Below are positions 1-9,576 of a stretch of 64,000 nucleotides of DNA, in pieces. Position 1 is the first letter of the stretch, and each line of letters starts with the position of its first letter. The notes under the pieces were generated by a model, which was given only the letters and a program-made list of their open reading frames with translations, was not told the DNA's origin and ran no database searches. Both the position numbers and the translations under genes were made by a program. The DNA comes from Niabella beijingensis (GTDB taxonomy: Bacteria; Bacteroidota; Bacteroidia; Chitinophagales; Chitinophagaceae), in contig NZ_JAIQDI010000001.1 in assembly GCF_020034665.1 (NCBI RefSeq), forward strand, positions 744,001 through 808,000. Reading direction: 5' to 3'.

Positions 1-954
1 AAAGTCGGTCAGCTGCTTTCCTGCGGCCGCAACCTGCTGAGGTACAATACTGGCAGCGCTCTGACCAGGTATCGTATTTACTTCCAGCATAAACGGACGC
101 CCTGCTGCTTCATTGTAAATGAAATCGATCCGGATCACACCCCGGCAATTAAATACTTCGTATACCTTGCGGGCTGCCGCACGTATCTTGCCGGCAATCG
201 CTTCCTCTACTTCAGCGGGTGTTACCTCGGTTGATTTCCCTTCGTATTTGGCTTCAAAATCAAAGAACGCCTTGCTGTCGTGCGCCTTTACTTCCGTAAA
301 CGGCAATACTTCTATACTGCCGTTGGATTTATAGACCCCGATCGTAAATTCCCTTCCTACGATCATCTCCTCCACCAGTACCTGGCTGTCTTCCCTGAAT
401 GCCTTTTCTATAGCGGCTTCCAGTTCTGAAGCCTCCTGTACTTTACTCATCCCGATGCTGGACCCTCCGTTGTTGGGCTTTACAAATACCGGCAGTTTTA
501 ACTGTTCCAGTATTGTTGCGGCCGGCACCGGGGTATGGGCGAACAGGTGCAGCGAATTGGCCACACCGATGCCGGCCATTTTTGCAACTGCAACTGCGTA
601 TCTTTTGTTGAAGGTAATGGCGGAGCTGGCGGCATCACAGCCGGTATAAGGAATGCCCAGCATATCAAAATAACCCTGCAGTTTTCCATCCTCGCCCGGG
701 GTTCCGTGCATCCCGATCAGTACAGCGTCAAAAGTGATCTTCTGTCCGTTTTCAACGATGGAGAAATCATCCTTTGACACAGCCGTTTTGTTGCCGCCGC
801 TGTCGGTATAAAACCAACCCCCGGGGTTAATATCCACAACATAAACATTATACTTGCTCCTGTCCAGATTTTTTTCGATGGTGGCAGCGCTTTTATAGGA
901 GATCACAGATTCTCCGGAAAGTCCGCCTGTAACTAACGCGATCGTTTTCTTCAT
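1..954 (-). CDS. ddl: D-alanine--D-alanine ligase (3' end cut by window)
   Basis: Cytoplasmic ATP-grasp ligase that joins two D-alanines for peptidoglycan precursors. The reading frame starts MKKTIALVTGGLSGES at the ATG at 952-954 and stays open for 318 codons to the window edge, so the C-terminal end is missing. Visible family marks are the N-terminal GGLSGES loop, the ATP-grasp segment KPNNGGSSIGMSK, the metal-binding stretch RIDFIYNE and the C-terminal LEVNTIPGQS (compare the family ENTxPG motif). The partial protein already covers nearly the full usual length of about 310-370 residues. It runs parallel to the ferredoxin gene 73 bases upstream. The identification is firm; only the end is unseen. 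Confidence 0.93.
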   Translation of the reverse strand, partial: MKKTIALVTGGLSGESVISYKSAATIEKNLDRSKYNVYVVDINPGGWFYTDSGGNKTAVSKDDFSIVENGQKITFDAVLIGMHGTPGEDGKLQGYFDMLGIPYTGCDAASSAITFNKRYAVAVAKMAGIGVANSLHLFAHTPVPAATILEQLKLPVFVKPNNGGSSIGMSKVQEASELEAAIEKAFREDSQVLVEEMIVGREFTIGVYKSNGSIEVLPFTEVKAHDSKAFFDFEAKYEGKSTEVTPAEVEEAIAGKIRAAARKVYEVFNCRGVIRIDFIYNEAAGRPFMLEVNTIPGQSAASIVPQQVAAAGKQLTDF

Positions 955-1026
955 ATTACCCGGTAAAAAAACAGGCACCACTGTTTGTTTAAAATAGTAT
1001 GCCTGTCAGTAAATCGTATTAAAAAA

Positions 1027-1374
1027 TTATAAATGCAGTTTTTCTTTTTTAGCCAGCAGTTCTTCCACTGTTTCCTGGTACATTTCATCCGGCACACAAC
1101 AGTCTACCGGACAAACAGAAGCACATTGCGGTTCTTCATGAAAACCCTGGCATTCGGTACATTTATCCGGAACGATATAATAGGTATCATCACTTATCGG
1201 TGCATTTTTAAAATGAGCATCCACCACATTACCGTTAAACAGCTTAAACTCCCCTGCTACCGTATTGCCGTCGGAGATGGTCCACTCCACCCCACCTTCA
1301 TAAATAGCGTTGTTCGGACATTCGGGCTCACAGGCCCCACAATTTATACACTCTTCTGTTATTTTAATAGCCAT
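1027..1374 (-). CDS. Dicluster 4Fe-4S ferredoxin
   Basis: A 115-residue soluble electron carrier. The first cluster site is C9xxC12xxC15xxxC19P. The second is C72xxC75 followed by C84xxxC88P, so eight residues separate the second and third cysteines. This longer loop is the Allochromatium-type (Alvin) pattern rather than the compact clostridial one. Between the sites lies an insert of about 50 residues. The short charged tail (about 100-115) is predicted helical. It is divergent from the acyl-CoA reductase, with about 64 bases between the start codons, so the two probably share a promoter region. The electron partner cannot be told from the context. Confidence 0.9.
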   Translation of the reverse strand: MAIKITEECINCGACEPECPNNAIYEGGVEWTISDGNTVAGEFKLFNGNVVDAHFKNAPISDDTYYIVPDKCTECQGFHEEPQCASVCPVDCCVPDEMYQETVEELLAKKEKLHL

Positions 1375-1438
1375 ACCTTTATTATTTGGTTGAAAGTATT
1401 TGTAATCTGTTTATTTTGTACAAAATTAATCATTGAAG

Positions 1439-2449
1439 ATGACATTATCGCAACGCATCCGCTTATTGATCAAATTGGGTGCTTATATGGAGCGTGATAC
1501 TCCGGAGTGGATCGCAGCAAAAGAACAGGCTTACCGCAATAATGGCTGGTTCCTGCCGGCATTTATAGACCTGGCCGTGCAAAATATTGTCCGTTCTTTT
1601 TTACAGGAGCCGGTACTGAAAAAATGGACGGCCTCCTATCCGCTCCTCAGCGAAACCAATGCACATCCAAAACGTGTGGGACTGGTGATGGCGGGCAATA
1701 TTCCGCTGGTGGGCTTTCACGACCTGCTTTGTGTATTCATCACCGGTAACCCGTGTATGATAAAGGCTTCTTCCAAGGACGAGACGCTGATCAAACATCT
1801 TGTTTCCAAACTGAATGAATGGGAGCCTGAAACCACAGCACTGATTGGCTTCTCCACACTGCTTAAAGGTTGTGATGCCTATATCGCAACCGGCAGTGAT
1901 AATACAGCCGGTTATTTTGATTATTATTTTGCAAAATACCCGCACCTGATCCGCCGCAACCGCAGCTCTGCTGCAGTGCTCACAGGCAGGGAGTCCGCAG
2001 CAGAGCTGGAGGCACTGGCAGATGACGTTTTTCTTTACTTTGGTATGGGATGCCGGAATGTCACAAAGATCTACGTGCCGGAAGCATATGATTTTGAACC
2101 GCTGCTGGCCGCCTTTAAAAAATATGATTACCTGTCGGATGTACACAAGTATAAAAACAACTACGACTACAACCTGGCCCTGCACCTGCTCAACAACCGG
2201 TTCTACATGAGCACGGCCGCCCTGTTGCTGGTTGAAGACCCGTCGCTGTTTTCACCCGTAAGCCAGCTGAACTACGAATTTTATGGCAACAGATCCAATC
2301 TCACCGGAGAGCTGGTCAACAATCCGTCTGTTCAATGCATCGTGGCACACGATTGTGTTCCTTTTGGCAAGGCCCAGAGCCCCGGTATCGATCAGTATGC
2401 AGATGGTGAGGACACGTTGTCTTTCCTGCTGGCGCTGAACGGCGGATAA
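1439..2449 (+). CDS. Acyl-CoA reductase, LuxC-like family
   Basis: A 336-residue protein that looks like the Bacteroidota branch of LuxC/acyl-CoA reductases, which reduce acyl-CoA to aldehyde with NAD(P)H. Recognisable stretches are RVGLVMAGNIPLVGFHDLL (about 79-97), MIKASSKDETL, and YFGMGCRNVTKIYVP around residue 200, where the cysteine is the likely acyl-accepting nucleophile of this aldehyde-dehydrogenase-like fold. An in-frame TTG lies six bases upstream (1433), but the ATG at 1439 is preferred. No luciferase genes are nearby, so a bioluminescence role is not suggested. A role in fatty aldehyde or wax metabolism is inference. Confidence 0.8.
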   Translation: MTLSQRIRLLIKLGAYMERDTPEWIAAKEQAYRNNGWFLPAFIDLAVQNIVRSFLQEPVLKKWTASYPLLSETNAHPKRVGLVMAGNIPLVGFHDLLCVFITGNPCMIKASSKDETLIKHLVSKLNEWEPETTALIGFSTLLKGCDAYIATGSDNTAGYFDYYFAKYPHLIRRNRSSAAVLTGRESAAELEALADDVFLYFGMGCRNVTKIYVPEAYDFEPLLAAFKKYDYLSDVHKYKNNYDYNLALHLLNNRFYMSTAALLLVEDPSLFSPVSQLNYEFYGNRSNLTGELVNNPSVQCIVAHDCVPFGKAQSPGIDQYADGEDTLSFLLALNGG

Positions 2450-2600
2450 CCAGTTCATTCTGACACTTCCGGGAGCGGGTTTTCAAAGTACGAAGACTTT
2501 AGTAAAACTTTGTTAAACTGACTGTCAGAACTTCCGATTATCCCGTACAGTTTGTTACTTTGTATAAGCAAGGCATAATTTTTGAAAATGAAAATTTTAA

Positions 2601-4175
2601 ATGAGTCGTAACATGAAATTGAAACAAATTCTCTTAGTGGTTGTGATCAGCGTGCTGTCTGCATTTGCAGGCATTTTCCTTTATGGGAAATTTGCGCGCA
2701 GTGGTGCCAATACTGTAGGAGTTCCGGTGGATGGTAAATTACCGGCCAACTACGCCAGCTTTTTTGACAATAAGGGCAATGCAGCAGAGCCCACCGATTT
2801 TACCAAAGCATCCGAGTCTGCCATCCCGGCCGTGGTACATATCAAAACAAAAATACCTGCGCAAAAAATAACCAATGACCTGCCCAGAGGCAGAACGGGT
2901 GATCCTTTTGAAGACTTTTTCGGGGACATGTTCGGCCTCGGACCGCAGATGCGTCCGGAGCAGCGCGCTTCCGGCAGTGGTGTGATCATCAGCCAGGATG
3001 GCTACATTGTAACCAATAACCACGTGGTATCCGATGGCGGTACTGGTGTGGCCTCTGAAATAAAGATAACCCTGAATGAAGGACGTAAAACCTATAACGC
3101 AAAAGTAGTGGGCCGTGATCCCAGTACGGATATTGCGGTTTTAAAGGTGGAAGCCAATAACCTCCCCTATATGATCTACGGGAATTCCGACGATGTAAAA
3201 CTGGGCCAGTGGGTGCTCGCAGTGGGCTATCCGTTCAACCTGGAGGCCACGGTTACTGCCGGTATCATCAGCGCCAAGGGCCGGAGCATCGGCATCAACG
3301 GTCAGCAGAGCGTGTCGCCGGTTGAATCCTTTATACAAACAGATGCGGCGGTAAACCAGGGTAACAGCGGCGGCGCGCTGATCAACACAACCGGTCAGCT
3401 CATCGGTATCAACTCGGCCATCTTGGCACCCAGCGGTACTTATGCCGGATATTCATTCGCCATCCCGGTAAACATTGTAAAGAAAGTAGTAAACGATATT
3501 GTTAAATACGGGGATGTGAAACGGGGTTACCTGGGCATCAGTTATTTTGATGAGCAAAAAACACCCGGCGAAAATGAGCGCCGTCTTAAACAAAGCGGTC
3601 TTCAGAGCGGCGACGGTGTTTATGTACTGGAAGCTCCGAACGACGGAGGTGCTGCAAAAGCAGGCATCAAACGCGGTGATATTATCACCAAGATCAATGG
3701 TACACCCGTGGCCAGCGGTTTACAGATGTCGGGGATCATTGCCAGCGCGCAACCGGGCGACAAGGTAAAACTGACTTACGTGCGCGGAGGAAAAGAAGCC
3801 ACAGTTGATGTAACACTTTCCGGCAAGCCGAGTGAAAGTAAACTCACCAACACCGATCAGCTGGCCGATCAGCTGGGTGTGGAACTGGCCGATGTGGAAG
3901 CAAAACGGGCAGAGCAACTGCGCATCCACGGCGGCGGCGTTGAGATCAAGAACATCCGTCCGAACGGCCTGCTGAGCAAAAGCCGTATTGACAAAGGATT
4001 TATCATTACAGCCGCCAACGGACAACGCGTAAAATCCATCAAAGAGCTGGCTGCTGTTTTAGGCAGCAGCAGAAGCAGCAAAATTGAACTGGAAGGTATT
4101 TATCCGGGCTACAGCGGCCTGTATTCTTACCAGATCAATCTTAACGGCGACGATGAGGATTCCGGATCATTTTAA
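2601..4175 (+). CDS. HtrA/Deg-family periplasmic serine protease
   Basis: A 524-residue trypsin-like protease/chaperone of the envelope stress response. Residues 8-28 form an N-terminal signal or anchor helix. The catalytic triad is visible: H141 in TNNHVVSD, D177 in STDIAVLK and S256 in NQGNSGGAL. A glycine-rich and phenylalanine-rich loop (GDPFEDFFGDMFG, 100-112) corresponds to the LA-loop region. Two PDZ domains follow (about 300-410 and 420-515). A good intrinsic terminator lies 21 bases after the stop, so the gene is a single transcript at this end. A 7-codon ORF beginning at 2588 overlaps the start and is probably chance. DegP/DegQ-like is certain at family level; orthology to one E. 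coli Deg protein is not. Confidence 0.93.
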   Translation: MSRNMKLKQILLVVVISVLSAFAGIFLYGKFARSGANTVGVPVDGKLPANYASFFDNKGNAAEPTDFTKASESAIPAVVHIKTKIPAQKITNDLPRGRTGDPFEDFFGDMFGLGPQMRPEQRASGSGVIISQDGYIVTNNHVVSDGGTGVASEIKITLNEGRKTYNAKVVGRDPSTDIAVLKVEANNLPYMIYGNSDDVKLGQWVLAVGYPFNLEATVTAGIISAKGRSIGINGQQSVSPVESFIQTDAAVNQGNSGGALINTTGQLIGINSAILAPSGTYAGYSFAIPVNIVKKVVNDIVKYGDVKRGYLGISYFDEQKTPGENERRLKQSGLQSGDGVYVLEAPNDGGAAKAGIKRGDIITKINGTPVASGLQMSGIIASAQPGDKVKLTYVRGGKEATVDVTLSGKPSESKLTNTDQLADQLGVELADVEAKRAEQLRIHGGGVEIKNIRPNGLLSKSRIDKGFIITAANGQRVKSIKELAAVLGSSRSSKIELEGIYPGYSGLYSYQINLNGDDEDSGSF

Positions 4176-4196
4176 TCAATAAAAAATTGTTATACA

Positions 4197-4229
4197 GAAA
4201 ACCCGCGGTCTGCGGGTTTTCTTTTTTTT
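4197..4229 (+). terminator. Intrinsic terminator of htrA
   Basis: Perfect 10-base stem GAAAACCCGC / GCGGGTTTTC (4197-4206 and 4212-4221) with a 5-base loop, followed by eight T at 4222-4229. It sits 21 bases after the htrA stop codon. Confidence 0.95.
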
Positions 4230-4338
4230 GGTACATTTATGGCAGTATAACTAACGAAAACGGTCCGCCGTTTATAGCAGAAGTGGATCCTTTAGACCAG
4301 ATCTGTAACAGACGATATCAAGCATAAAAATCAGTGAA

Positions 4339-5202
4339 ATGAAAAAAATCCTGGCACTTACCGATTTTTCCGAGAATGCGCAGCATGCAGTTCAGTATGC
4401 GCTTACCCTGGCAGCTGCCTGGCGGGCAGGCCTGTACCTGCTTCATACCTATGAGCCTCCGGTGCTGTTCCAGGCAGACGCCTCCGGCGGCGTAGCTCCT
4501 GAAGGCGCACCGGGCCTCCTCAATTATACGCTGATGATGGAACAATCGGAGGCGCTTGCTGAAGCAAGTACACAAAAGATCAATGCATTGAAAGAGGCCA
4601 TATCCGCAAGTCATCCGGATATAGCTGTAACCGCACAGGTTACAGAAGGCTTCCTTGGTGATGTTGCCAATGACCTCACAGAAAAAGCAGCCATTGACCT
4701 GGTGCTGATGGGCATCAAAGGCAAGTCGGGGCTGGAAAAAATACTGATTGGAAGCAACGCCATCAAAGCCATTGAAGGCATCCAGGCCCCGCTCCTGATC
4801 GTGCCGGAAAATGCGGATAATGTGCTGCCGGTAAAGATAGCGCTGGCGTCTGATCTGGAACTCCTCAGCGAAGGAACGATCGCAGCGCTGGAGCAATTCT
4901 TCAATGGACTGCCGGTAGCCGACCTGCTTATCGTAAACGTGAACATGAACCCTTCCGACCCGGTTAACCAGGAAAAAGTAAGCGCCATCAAAGCACAGCT
5001 GCAGGCATTCAACCCCGTGATCCATTTCCTGGAAGCCCAGCATGTGGAAACAGGTCTGGAAACATTTGTAGCGGAAAACGGGATCTCCCTGCTCGTATTT
5101 ATCCATCACGAGCGCAGCTGGGTCGGCCAGTTATTTCATAAAAGCGTCAGTAAACAGATCGCCTGGAATACAAATATTCCTGTATTGCGGCTGAAAGGGT
5201 GA
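4339..5202 (+). CDS. Universal stress protein, tandem UspA domains
   Basis: A 287-residue cytoplasmic protein with two Usp folds. The first domain (1-157) starts KKILALTDFSENA and carries the ATP-binding signature G125-x2-G128-x9-G138-S139 (GIKGKSGLEKILIGS), then PLLIVP. The second domain (about 160-287) has lost the glycines (HHERSWVGQLFHKS), so it probably does not bind nucleotide. One active and one degenerate domain is common in Bacteroidota Usp proteins. It stands alone between the htrA terminator and the convergent hydrolase gene, whose end lies 13 bases away. Its signal is unknown. Confidence 0.9.
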   Translation: MKKILALTDFSENAQHAVQYALTLAAAWRAGLYLLHTYEPPVLFQADASGGVAPEGAPGLLNYTLMMEQSEALAEASTQKINALKEAISASHPDIAVTAQVTEGFLGDVANDLTEKAAIDLVLMGIKGKSGLEKILIGSNAIKAIEGIQAPLLIVPENADNVLPVKIALASDLELLSEGTIAALEQFFNGLPVADLLIVNVNMNPSDPVNQEKVSAIKAQLQAFNPVIHFLEAQHVETGLETFVAENGISLLVFIHHERSWVGQLFHKSVSKQIAWNTNIPVLRLKG

Positions 5203-5215
5203 TAAATATGCGCCA

Positions 5216-5905
5216 TCAATGTGCCGGCTTTGCTCCGGCAGGTCCGCCATTGAGCTGTTCCAGTGTGTTATTGATGATCCTGCTGATTTCCGCAGCGCGG
5301 TTCCATACCATCATATGCGTTCCGCCTTCTATCACATAATCCGCCGTTATATATTTTATGGGAAAGATCCGGTCCTTGCTTCCATGAATATGGATCACCT
5401 GTTCAAACCGGTTCCCGTTCCGCCAGTTTAAGATCTTTTCGAACGACCAGTTCACATAGTTCAGGTTTGCCGTTTTACGGTAGGTGTTAGCAAACTCCTG
5501 CTCATCTGGTGTGTAGGCACCCAACCGCCGGTTCGCGATCTTATAGGCGGCTTCGCTTTTCTGTATCTGCTTTACGGGAAAAATCCGGTTCAGCCGCAGC
5601 AGGCCTGCAAGCCGCATCGACAGCGGCATTTCAGCCCTCTGCTTGATGCTCGAGATCAGGATCACCTGCCTCACGGGCCTGAACCCTGCGATCTCCAGTG
5701 CGATCATCCCCCCAAAGGAAATGCCCACAAGCACCGGGTATTCTTCTGTTATCGCTGCTGCCATCCGGCGGGCATACGTGTTAAAGGTCTCGCCGGGTTC
5801 AGGTTCCAGCCAGTTAATAAAGTGAAGCCGGGCATTTTCAATGATCAGGTTGCCATAGATCCGTTCATCGACCCCGAAACCAGGTATACAGTAAAGTGTT
5901 TGCAT
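5216..5905 (-). CDS. Alpha/beta hydrolase
   Basis: A 229-residue alpha/beta-fold hydrolase without signal peptide. The nucleophile elbow is GISFGG, the acid is in HGSKDRIFP and the histidine in GGTHMMVW, giving a complete Ser-Asp-His triad. The ATG at 5905 (MQTLYCIPGFG) is chosen because a longer in-frame start at 5926 would lie in the T-tract of the lysC terminator, and because the family fold begins at LYCIPGFG. The gene converges on the Usp gene. The substrate is unknown; esterase is the safest guess. Confidence 0.82.
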   Translation of the reverse strand: MQTLYCIPGFGVDERIYGNLIIENARLHFINWLEPEPGETFNTYARRMAAAITEEYPVLVGISFGGMIALEIAGFRPVRQVILISSIKQRAEMPLSMRLAGLLRLNRIFPVKQIQKSEAAYKIANRRLGAYTPDEQEFANTYRKTANLNYVNWSFEKILNWRNGNRFEQVIHIHGSKDRIFPIKYITADYVIEGGTHMMVWNRAAEISRIINNTLEQLNGGPAGAKPAH

Positions 5906-5924
5906 CTGCTGAAGTACAATATAC

Positions 5925-5982
5925 AAAAAAAAGAGCGGATGGGCAAGAGCCGCTCCACCGGAGCTGCGCTACCCATCCGCTC
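5925..5982 (-). terminator. Intrinsic terminator of lysC
   Basis: Perfect 11-base inverted repeat GAGCGGATGGG (5933-5943) and CCCATCCGCTC (5972-5982), with a smaller inner stem GCTCC/GGAGC (5952-5956, 5960-5964). Read on the minus strand it is followed by eight T (5932 down to 5925). It starts 21 bases after the lysC stop. Confidence 0.92.
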
Positions 5983-6003
5983 ATACAGGCAGGTGATCTG
6001 CTT

Positions 6004-7326
6004 TTAATCGAGACCGAACATTCCTTTGTTCAACTGCTTCAGCAGGTGTACTTTTTCATCGGCCCCTACAAGCAATGAAATATTGTGCTGGCTTCCGCCA
6101 TAGGATACCATACGGATCGGTACATTACGGATGGAACCAAACAGTTTTTTTATGATCTCTTCTGTTTCATTGATGCGGTATCCCACAACGGAAACAATCG
6201 TCTGATCCTTATCTACGGTCACCGTTCCCAGTGCTTCCAGTTCTTTCACGATCTGGTCCAGATGATCCGCATTGTCGACGGTAAGGGATACGGCCACCTC
6301 TGATGTGGTGATCATATCGATGGAGGTCTTATATTTTTCAAACACTTCAAATACCTTCCGCAGGAAACCATAGGCCAGCAGCATGCGGCTGCTTTTGATG
6401 CGGATGGCATAGATATTATCCTTTGCCGCAACCGCCTTTACTCCTGCACCGGAAGGCTCCTGTGTAATGAGCGTGCCTTTTGCCTGCGGCTCCATGGTAT
6501 TGAGCAGCTTTACCGGTATCTTGTATTGCTGTGCCGGCCAGATCGAGGCCGGGTGAAGGATCTTTGCACCAAAGTAAGCCAGCTCTGCCGCTTCTTCAAA
6601 ACTCAGCTGCTCCACGGGTTTTGTAGTACCCACAACCCGCGGATCGTTGTTATGCATTCCGTCGATATCCGTCCATATCTCGCAAACCGACGCATTGATG
6701 GCCGCAGCGATCAGTGAGGCTGAATAATCGCTTCCGCCCCGTTTCAGGTTATCTACTTCTCCCCTGGCGTTCCGGCAGATATAACCCTGTGTTACCAGTA
6801 TCTTTTTATCCGAGTGCTGGCTCAGCAGCTGGGTAAGCTTGATGCGGATACTGCCGATCTGCGGTTCTTCATTTTCATCGATGCTCATAAATTCCAGGGC
6901 CGGCAACAGGGCATAAGCAGCACCCTGCTCTTCGAGATAAGCGGAAAAGATCTTGGTAGACAATAACTCACCCTGGGCAAGGATATCTTTGCTCAATGCT
7001 TCACTGAAAGAGATCTTGAGGATAATATTTAAGAATTCAAAATGCTCATCCACGATGGCCTGGGCCTTTGCACGGGCTGCATCCTGTGAAAACAACTCCC
7101 GGATGAATTTATTATAATGTTCCTGCAGGTTGTTAATCAGTTGCTGGGCCGAATGCCGGTCTCCGCGTGCAATGGCATTACCGATCTCCACCAATGCGTT
7201 TGTGGTACCGGAAAGCGCAGAAAGTACCACTACTGCAGGCTCTTCTTCGTTTTGCAGAAGCCCCGCAATATGTTTCATCCGTTCTGGTTTACCAACACTG
7301 GTACCTCCAAATTTCATTACCTTCAT
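6004..7326 (-). CDS. lysC: Aspartate kinase
   Basis: A 440-residue monofunctional aspartokinase catalysing the first step towards lysine, threonine and methionine. The N-terminal KFGGTSVG motif binds ATP. Other kinase-domain marks are LKRGGSDYSASLIAAA and EIWTDIDGM (aspartate site). Residues from about 300 onward form two ACT domains (VFEKYKTSIDMITTSEVAVSLTV and IVSVVGY...ISLLV region), the usual site of amino-acid feedback. No homoserine dehydrogenase domain is fused. It is followed by its own terminator. No lysine riboswitch or leader peptide was found in the 183 bases upstream. Confidence 0.95.
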   Translation of the reverse strand: MKVMKFGGTSVGKPERMKHIAGLLQNEEEPAVVVLSALSGTTNALVEIGNAIARGDRHSAQQLINNLQEHYNKFIRELFSQDAARAKAQAIVDEHFEFLNIILKISFSEALSKDILAQGELLSTKIFSAYLEEQGAAYALLPALEFMSIDENEEPQIGSIRIKLTQLLSQHSDKKILVTQGYICRNARGEVDNLKRGGSDYSASLIAAAINASVCEIWTDIDGMHNNDPRVVGTTKPVEQLSFEEAAELAYFGAKILHPASIWPAQQYKIPVKLLNTMEPQAKGTLITQEPSGAGVKAVAAKDNIYAIRIKSSRMLLAYGFLRKVFEVFEKYKTSIDMITTSEVAVSLTVDNADHLDQIVKELEALGTVTVDKDQTIVSVVGYRINETEEIIKKLFGSIRNVPIRMVSYGGSQHNISLLVGADEKVHLLKQLNKGMFGLD

Positions 7327-7509
7327 GATCTGTTCTTTTATTTTTTGTTTATTTTTTTAGTCGTTGTCAGGCTCCGCGGTTCCTGCCTGCGGCTGCAGGG
7401 TCATCGGCACAATCATTCCTTTTCATCGTCCGAAAACCCTGTTCCTTCCTCTATCCCGTTTTCGCCGCCCGCGAATTTCGCGAAAAAATACCAGTAAACA
7501 GTCCCTTTT

Positions 7510-8595
7510 TTAAAATACCACACCCAGCTTATCGCCCAGTGCTTTGAGATCAGCAGCTACAGCCGGCAATAAAGGGATCCCTTCCCGGCTTCGTTCTGCT
7601 TCCATGATCCGCTCAGGGTCTCCGGGTATCAGCACCTGTTCCTGTCCCTGTATGGGCGCTGCATTCCGGAACCCGCTGATCCAGTCGTCCATATCGCGCT
7701 TATATGCTTCCACCGTACGAAAGGCATCCACCCGCATGGCTCCGAAAAAATGACCGATGCCTTTTCCCGGCTGTCGTTCGGGCATAGGTACATAAGCCGG
7801 AAAAGGCGGTACCCAGGGCGCATAGTTGGCACCACTGAGCAGGGCAGAAAAGATATCCACCACTGCGCCCAGGGCATAGCCTTTATGACTGCCATGTTCC
7901 CTGTCGCCGCCCAGGGGAAGCAGGGCGCCTCCTTTTTTAAGAATACTGGCATCCGTAGATGCATGTCCCTCAGCATCCTGTACCCATCCCAATGGCGCCG
8001 CTTCCTCTTTTCGCTGTAATATTTCCAGTTTTCCGTTCGCTGCGGTGGTTGTAGCAAGATCTGCCACAAAGGGAGGCTGCACACCTGCAGGTGCCGCTAC
8101 ACAAATGGGATTGGTGCCCAGCATTTTTGAAATGGAAAAAGTAGGCGCCACCAGCGGACTGGCATTGGTCATGGAGATACCGATCATATCGTGTTCCAAT
8201 GCCTTCATCGCATGGGCAGCAGCAATTCCGTAATGATTGCTGTGCTGCACACTGACCCAGCCCGTACCCACATTACGGGCCTTTTCTATGGCCAGCTGCA
8301 TGGCAAAGGGCGCTACCACCAGTCCCAGCCCGCCGTCACCATCCACTACTGCCGTCGACGGTGTTTCATGAATCACCGTTATTTGTGGTGTTGCATTCAC
8401 CCGTTTTGCTTCCCAGAGCCGCACGTATCCTGAAAGGCGTGCCACACCATGCGAATCCACACCCCGCAGATCTGCGGAAAGCAACACGCTGGCAGCAGTG
8501 ACTGCATCTGTATCCGGACAACCTATTTTTTTAAAGACCTGGATGGTGAAATCAAGTAATTGCTGATAAGCATATGTTGTATCCTGCATGTCCAC
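7510..8595 (-). CDS. Ldh-family oxidoreductase (malate/L-lactate dehydrogenase type)
   Basis: A 361-residue NAD(P)-dependent dehydrogenase of the AllD/ComC/YlbC type, which is unrelated to classical LDH. Family stretches are DLRGVDSHGVARL (46-58), VDGDGGLGLVVA, VQHSNHYGIAAAHA with the active-site histidine region, MTNASPLVAP and LGTNPICVAAP. The C-terminal part has HKGYALG and GHFFGAMR. Candidate substrates in the family are malate, lactate, ureidoglycolate and sulfolactate, and the context does not separate them. It lies 183 bases upstream of lysC in the same direction, so read-through is possible. Confidence 0.87.
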   Translation of the reverse strand: MDMQDTTYAYQQLLDFTIQVFKKIGCPDTDAVTAASVLLSADLRGVDSHGVARLSGYVRLWEAKRVNATPQITVIHETPSTAVVDGDGGLGLVVAPFAMQLAIEKARNVGTGWVSVQHSNHYGIAAAHAMKALEHDMIGISMTNASPLVAPTFSISKMLGTNPICVAAPAGVQPPFVADLATTTAANGKLEILQRKEEAAPLGWVQDAEGHASTDASILKKGGALLPLGGDREHGSHKGYALGAVVDIFSALLSGANYAPWVPPFPAYVPMPERQPGKGIGHFFGAMRVDAFRTVEAYKRDMDDWISGFRNAAPIQGQEQVLIPGDPERIMEAERSREGIPLLPAVAADLKALGDKLGVVF

Positions 8596-8697
8596 AAAAT
8601 AACAATAAAGCCTAAAACTTTTGCATTAATAATTTACAGGGAACGCAGTGATCATAGCGTCGGTAACCGTAAGCCGCATCAGAAGCGCATTACAGGG

Positions 8698-9549
8698 CTA
8701 TGGATTGCCCTTCTGAATAGCTGCCGCGAGATTCTTCATAAACGCCGAATAGGCCAGCATGTAATTGTCCTCTTCCGGGTAAGGCGAAGCTTCAAAATAT
8801 TCCTTTAACAGGCCATGTGCTGTTCTGGCATCGCCGGCATTAAAGAACAGTCCGGCAAACCGGGAAGAAGAATCAAAAGGTTTGAGCATCACTCCTCCGT
8901 TGTAATAGGAAAAAGGTAGTTGAAACCGGCGGGTATTGAAATAGTCTGCACCGGAATTGTTCAGCGCTTCGAGATAGATCCCGTCATATTGTAACAGGCT
9001 CACCACCCGGCCGGCGATCGCTGCCGGTGTTTCCGGTTTTGCCGGCTTTGTCCGCCACCTGCTCAGCGCCGTGGCAGCGAGACCCTGATCACCGTAGCCC
9101 TCCGTCTTTATCCGGTAGCAGGCCAGCATGATATCTGCATGCGCCTTTTTATAATCGATCCGTGATGATAAGGTCAGGATGCTGTCCGAAAGTGTTACGA
9201 TCTCGAATACATTTTCCTCCTCCTTGAATCCGATTATATCCGGTGGCAGCAGTTCCCATGTTCGTTGCTGCCATCGTCCGAGGCTGTCTTCCACCACCAC
9301 TTTCCCTGGTGAAACAATAAATGTGTTCAGCTCAAAAATATCTTTTAACCGGGATAGGGTGTCCTGCAGCAGCGCCGCCTGTTCCTCGGTAGCGTTCCGG
9401 GTACCTACTTTAAATACCAGCCAGTTCCCTAATAATTTTTTTTGGATTGCTTCAGGCGACAGATGCTTTACATCACGGTTAGTGGTGGTTCCCGTACCAC
9501 ATCCGGCGGCCAGCAGCCCCAGAATAAATAGAACGAAAAAGAAGCGCAT
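8698..9549 (-). CDS. Putative lipoprotein of unknown function
   Basis: A 283-residue protein with a lipoprotein signal peptide: hydrophobic stretch FFFVLFILGLLA then AAGC, making C17 the lipidated residue. Residues from about 35 to 150 (IQKKLLGNWLVFKVG, then short beta-rich repeats such as SDSILTLSSRIDYK) resemble a lipocalin-like beta-barrel domain. The rest (about 160-283) is helical. It is the gene downstream of ssb on the same strand, separated by an inverted-repeat element. Function is not recognised. Confidence 0.72.
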   Translation of the reverse strand: MRFFFVLFILGLLAAGCGTGTTTNRDVKHLSPEAIQKKLLGNWLVFKVGTRNATEEQAALLQDTLSRLKDIFELNTFIVSPGKVVVEDSLGRWQQRTWELLPPDIIGFKEEENVFEIVTLSDSILTLSSRIDYKKAHADIMLACYRIKTEGYGDQGLAATALSRWRTKPAKPETPAAIAGRVVSLLQYDGIYLEALNNSGADYFNTRRFQLPFSYYNGGVMLKPFDSSSRFAGLFFNAGDARTAHGLLKEYFEASPYPEEDNYMLAYSAFMKNLAAAIQKGNP

Positions 9550-9576
9550 GCAGCAGGTAATTTTGGTGTAAAAGAA

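Noticed and set aside
1439..2449. Bioluminescence (lux) gene
   Set aside because: LuxC-like, but no luciferase subunits or other lux genes are near; such reductases are common in Bacteroidota without light production.
2588..2611. Seven-codon ORF overlapping the htrA start
   Set aside because: Too short and without supporting sequence; overlapping ATG triplets are frequent in AT-rich leaders.
7366..7425. Possible 19-codon leader peptide before lysC
   Set aside because: The peptide has no run of lysine, threonine or methionine codons and no attenuator hairpin lies between it and lysC.
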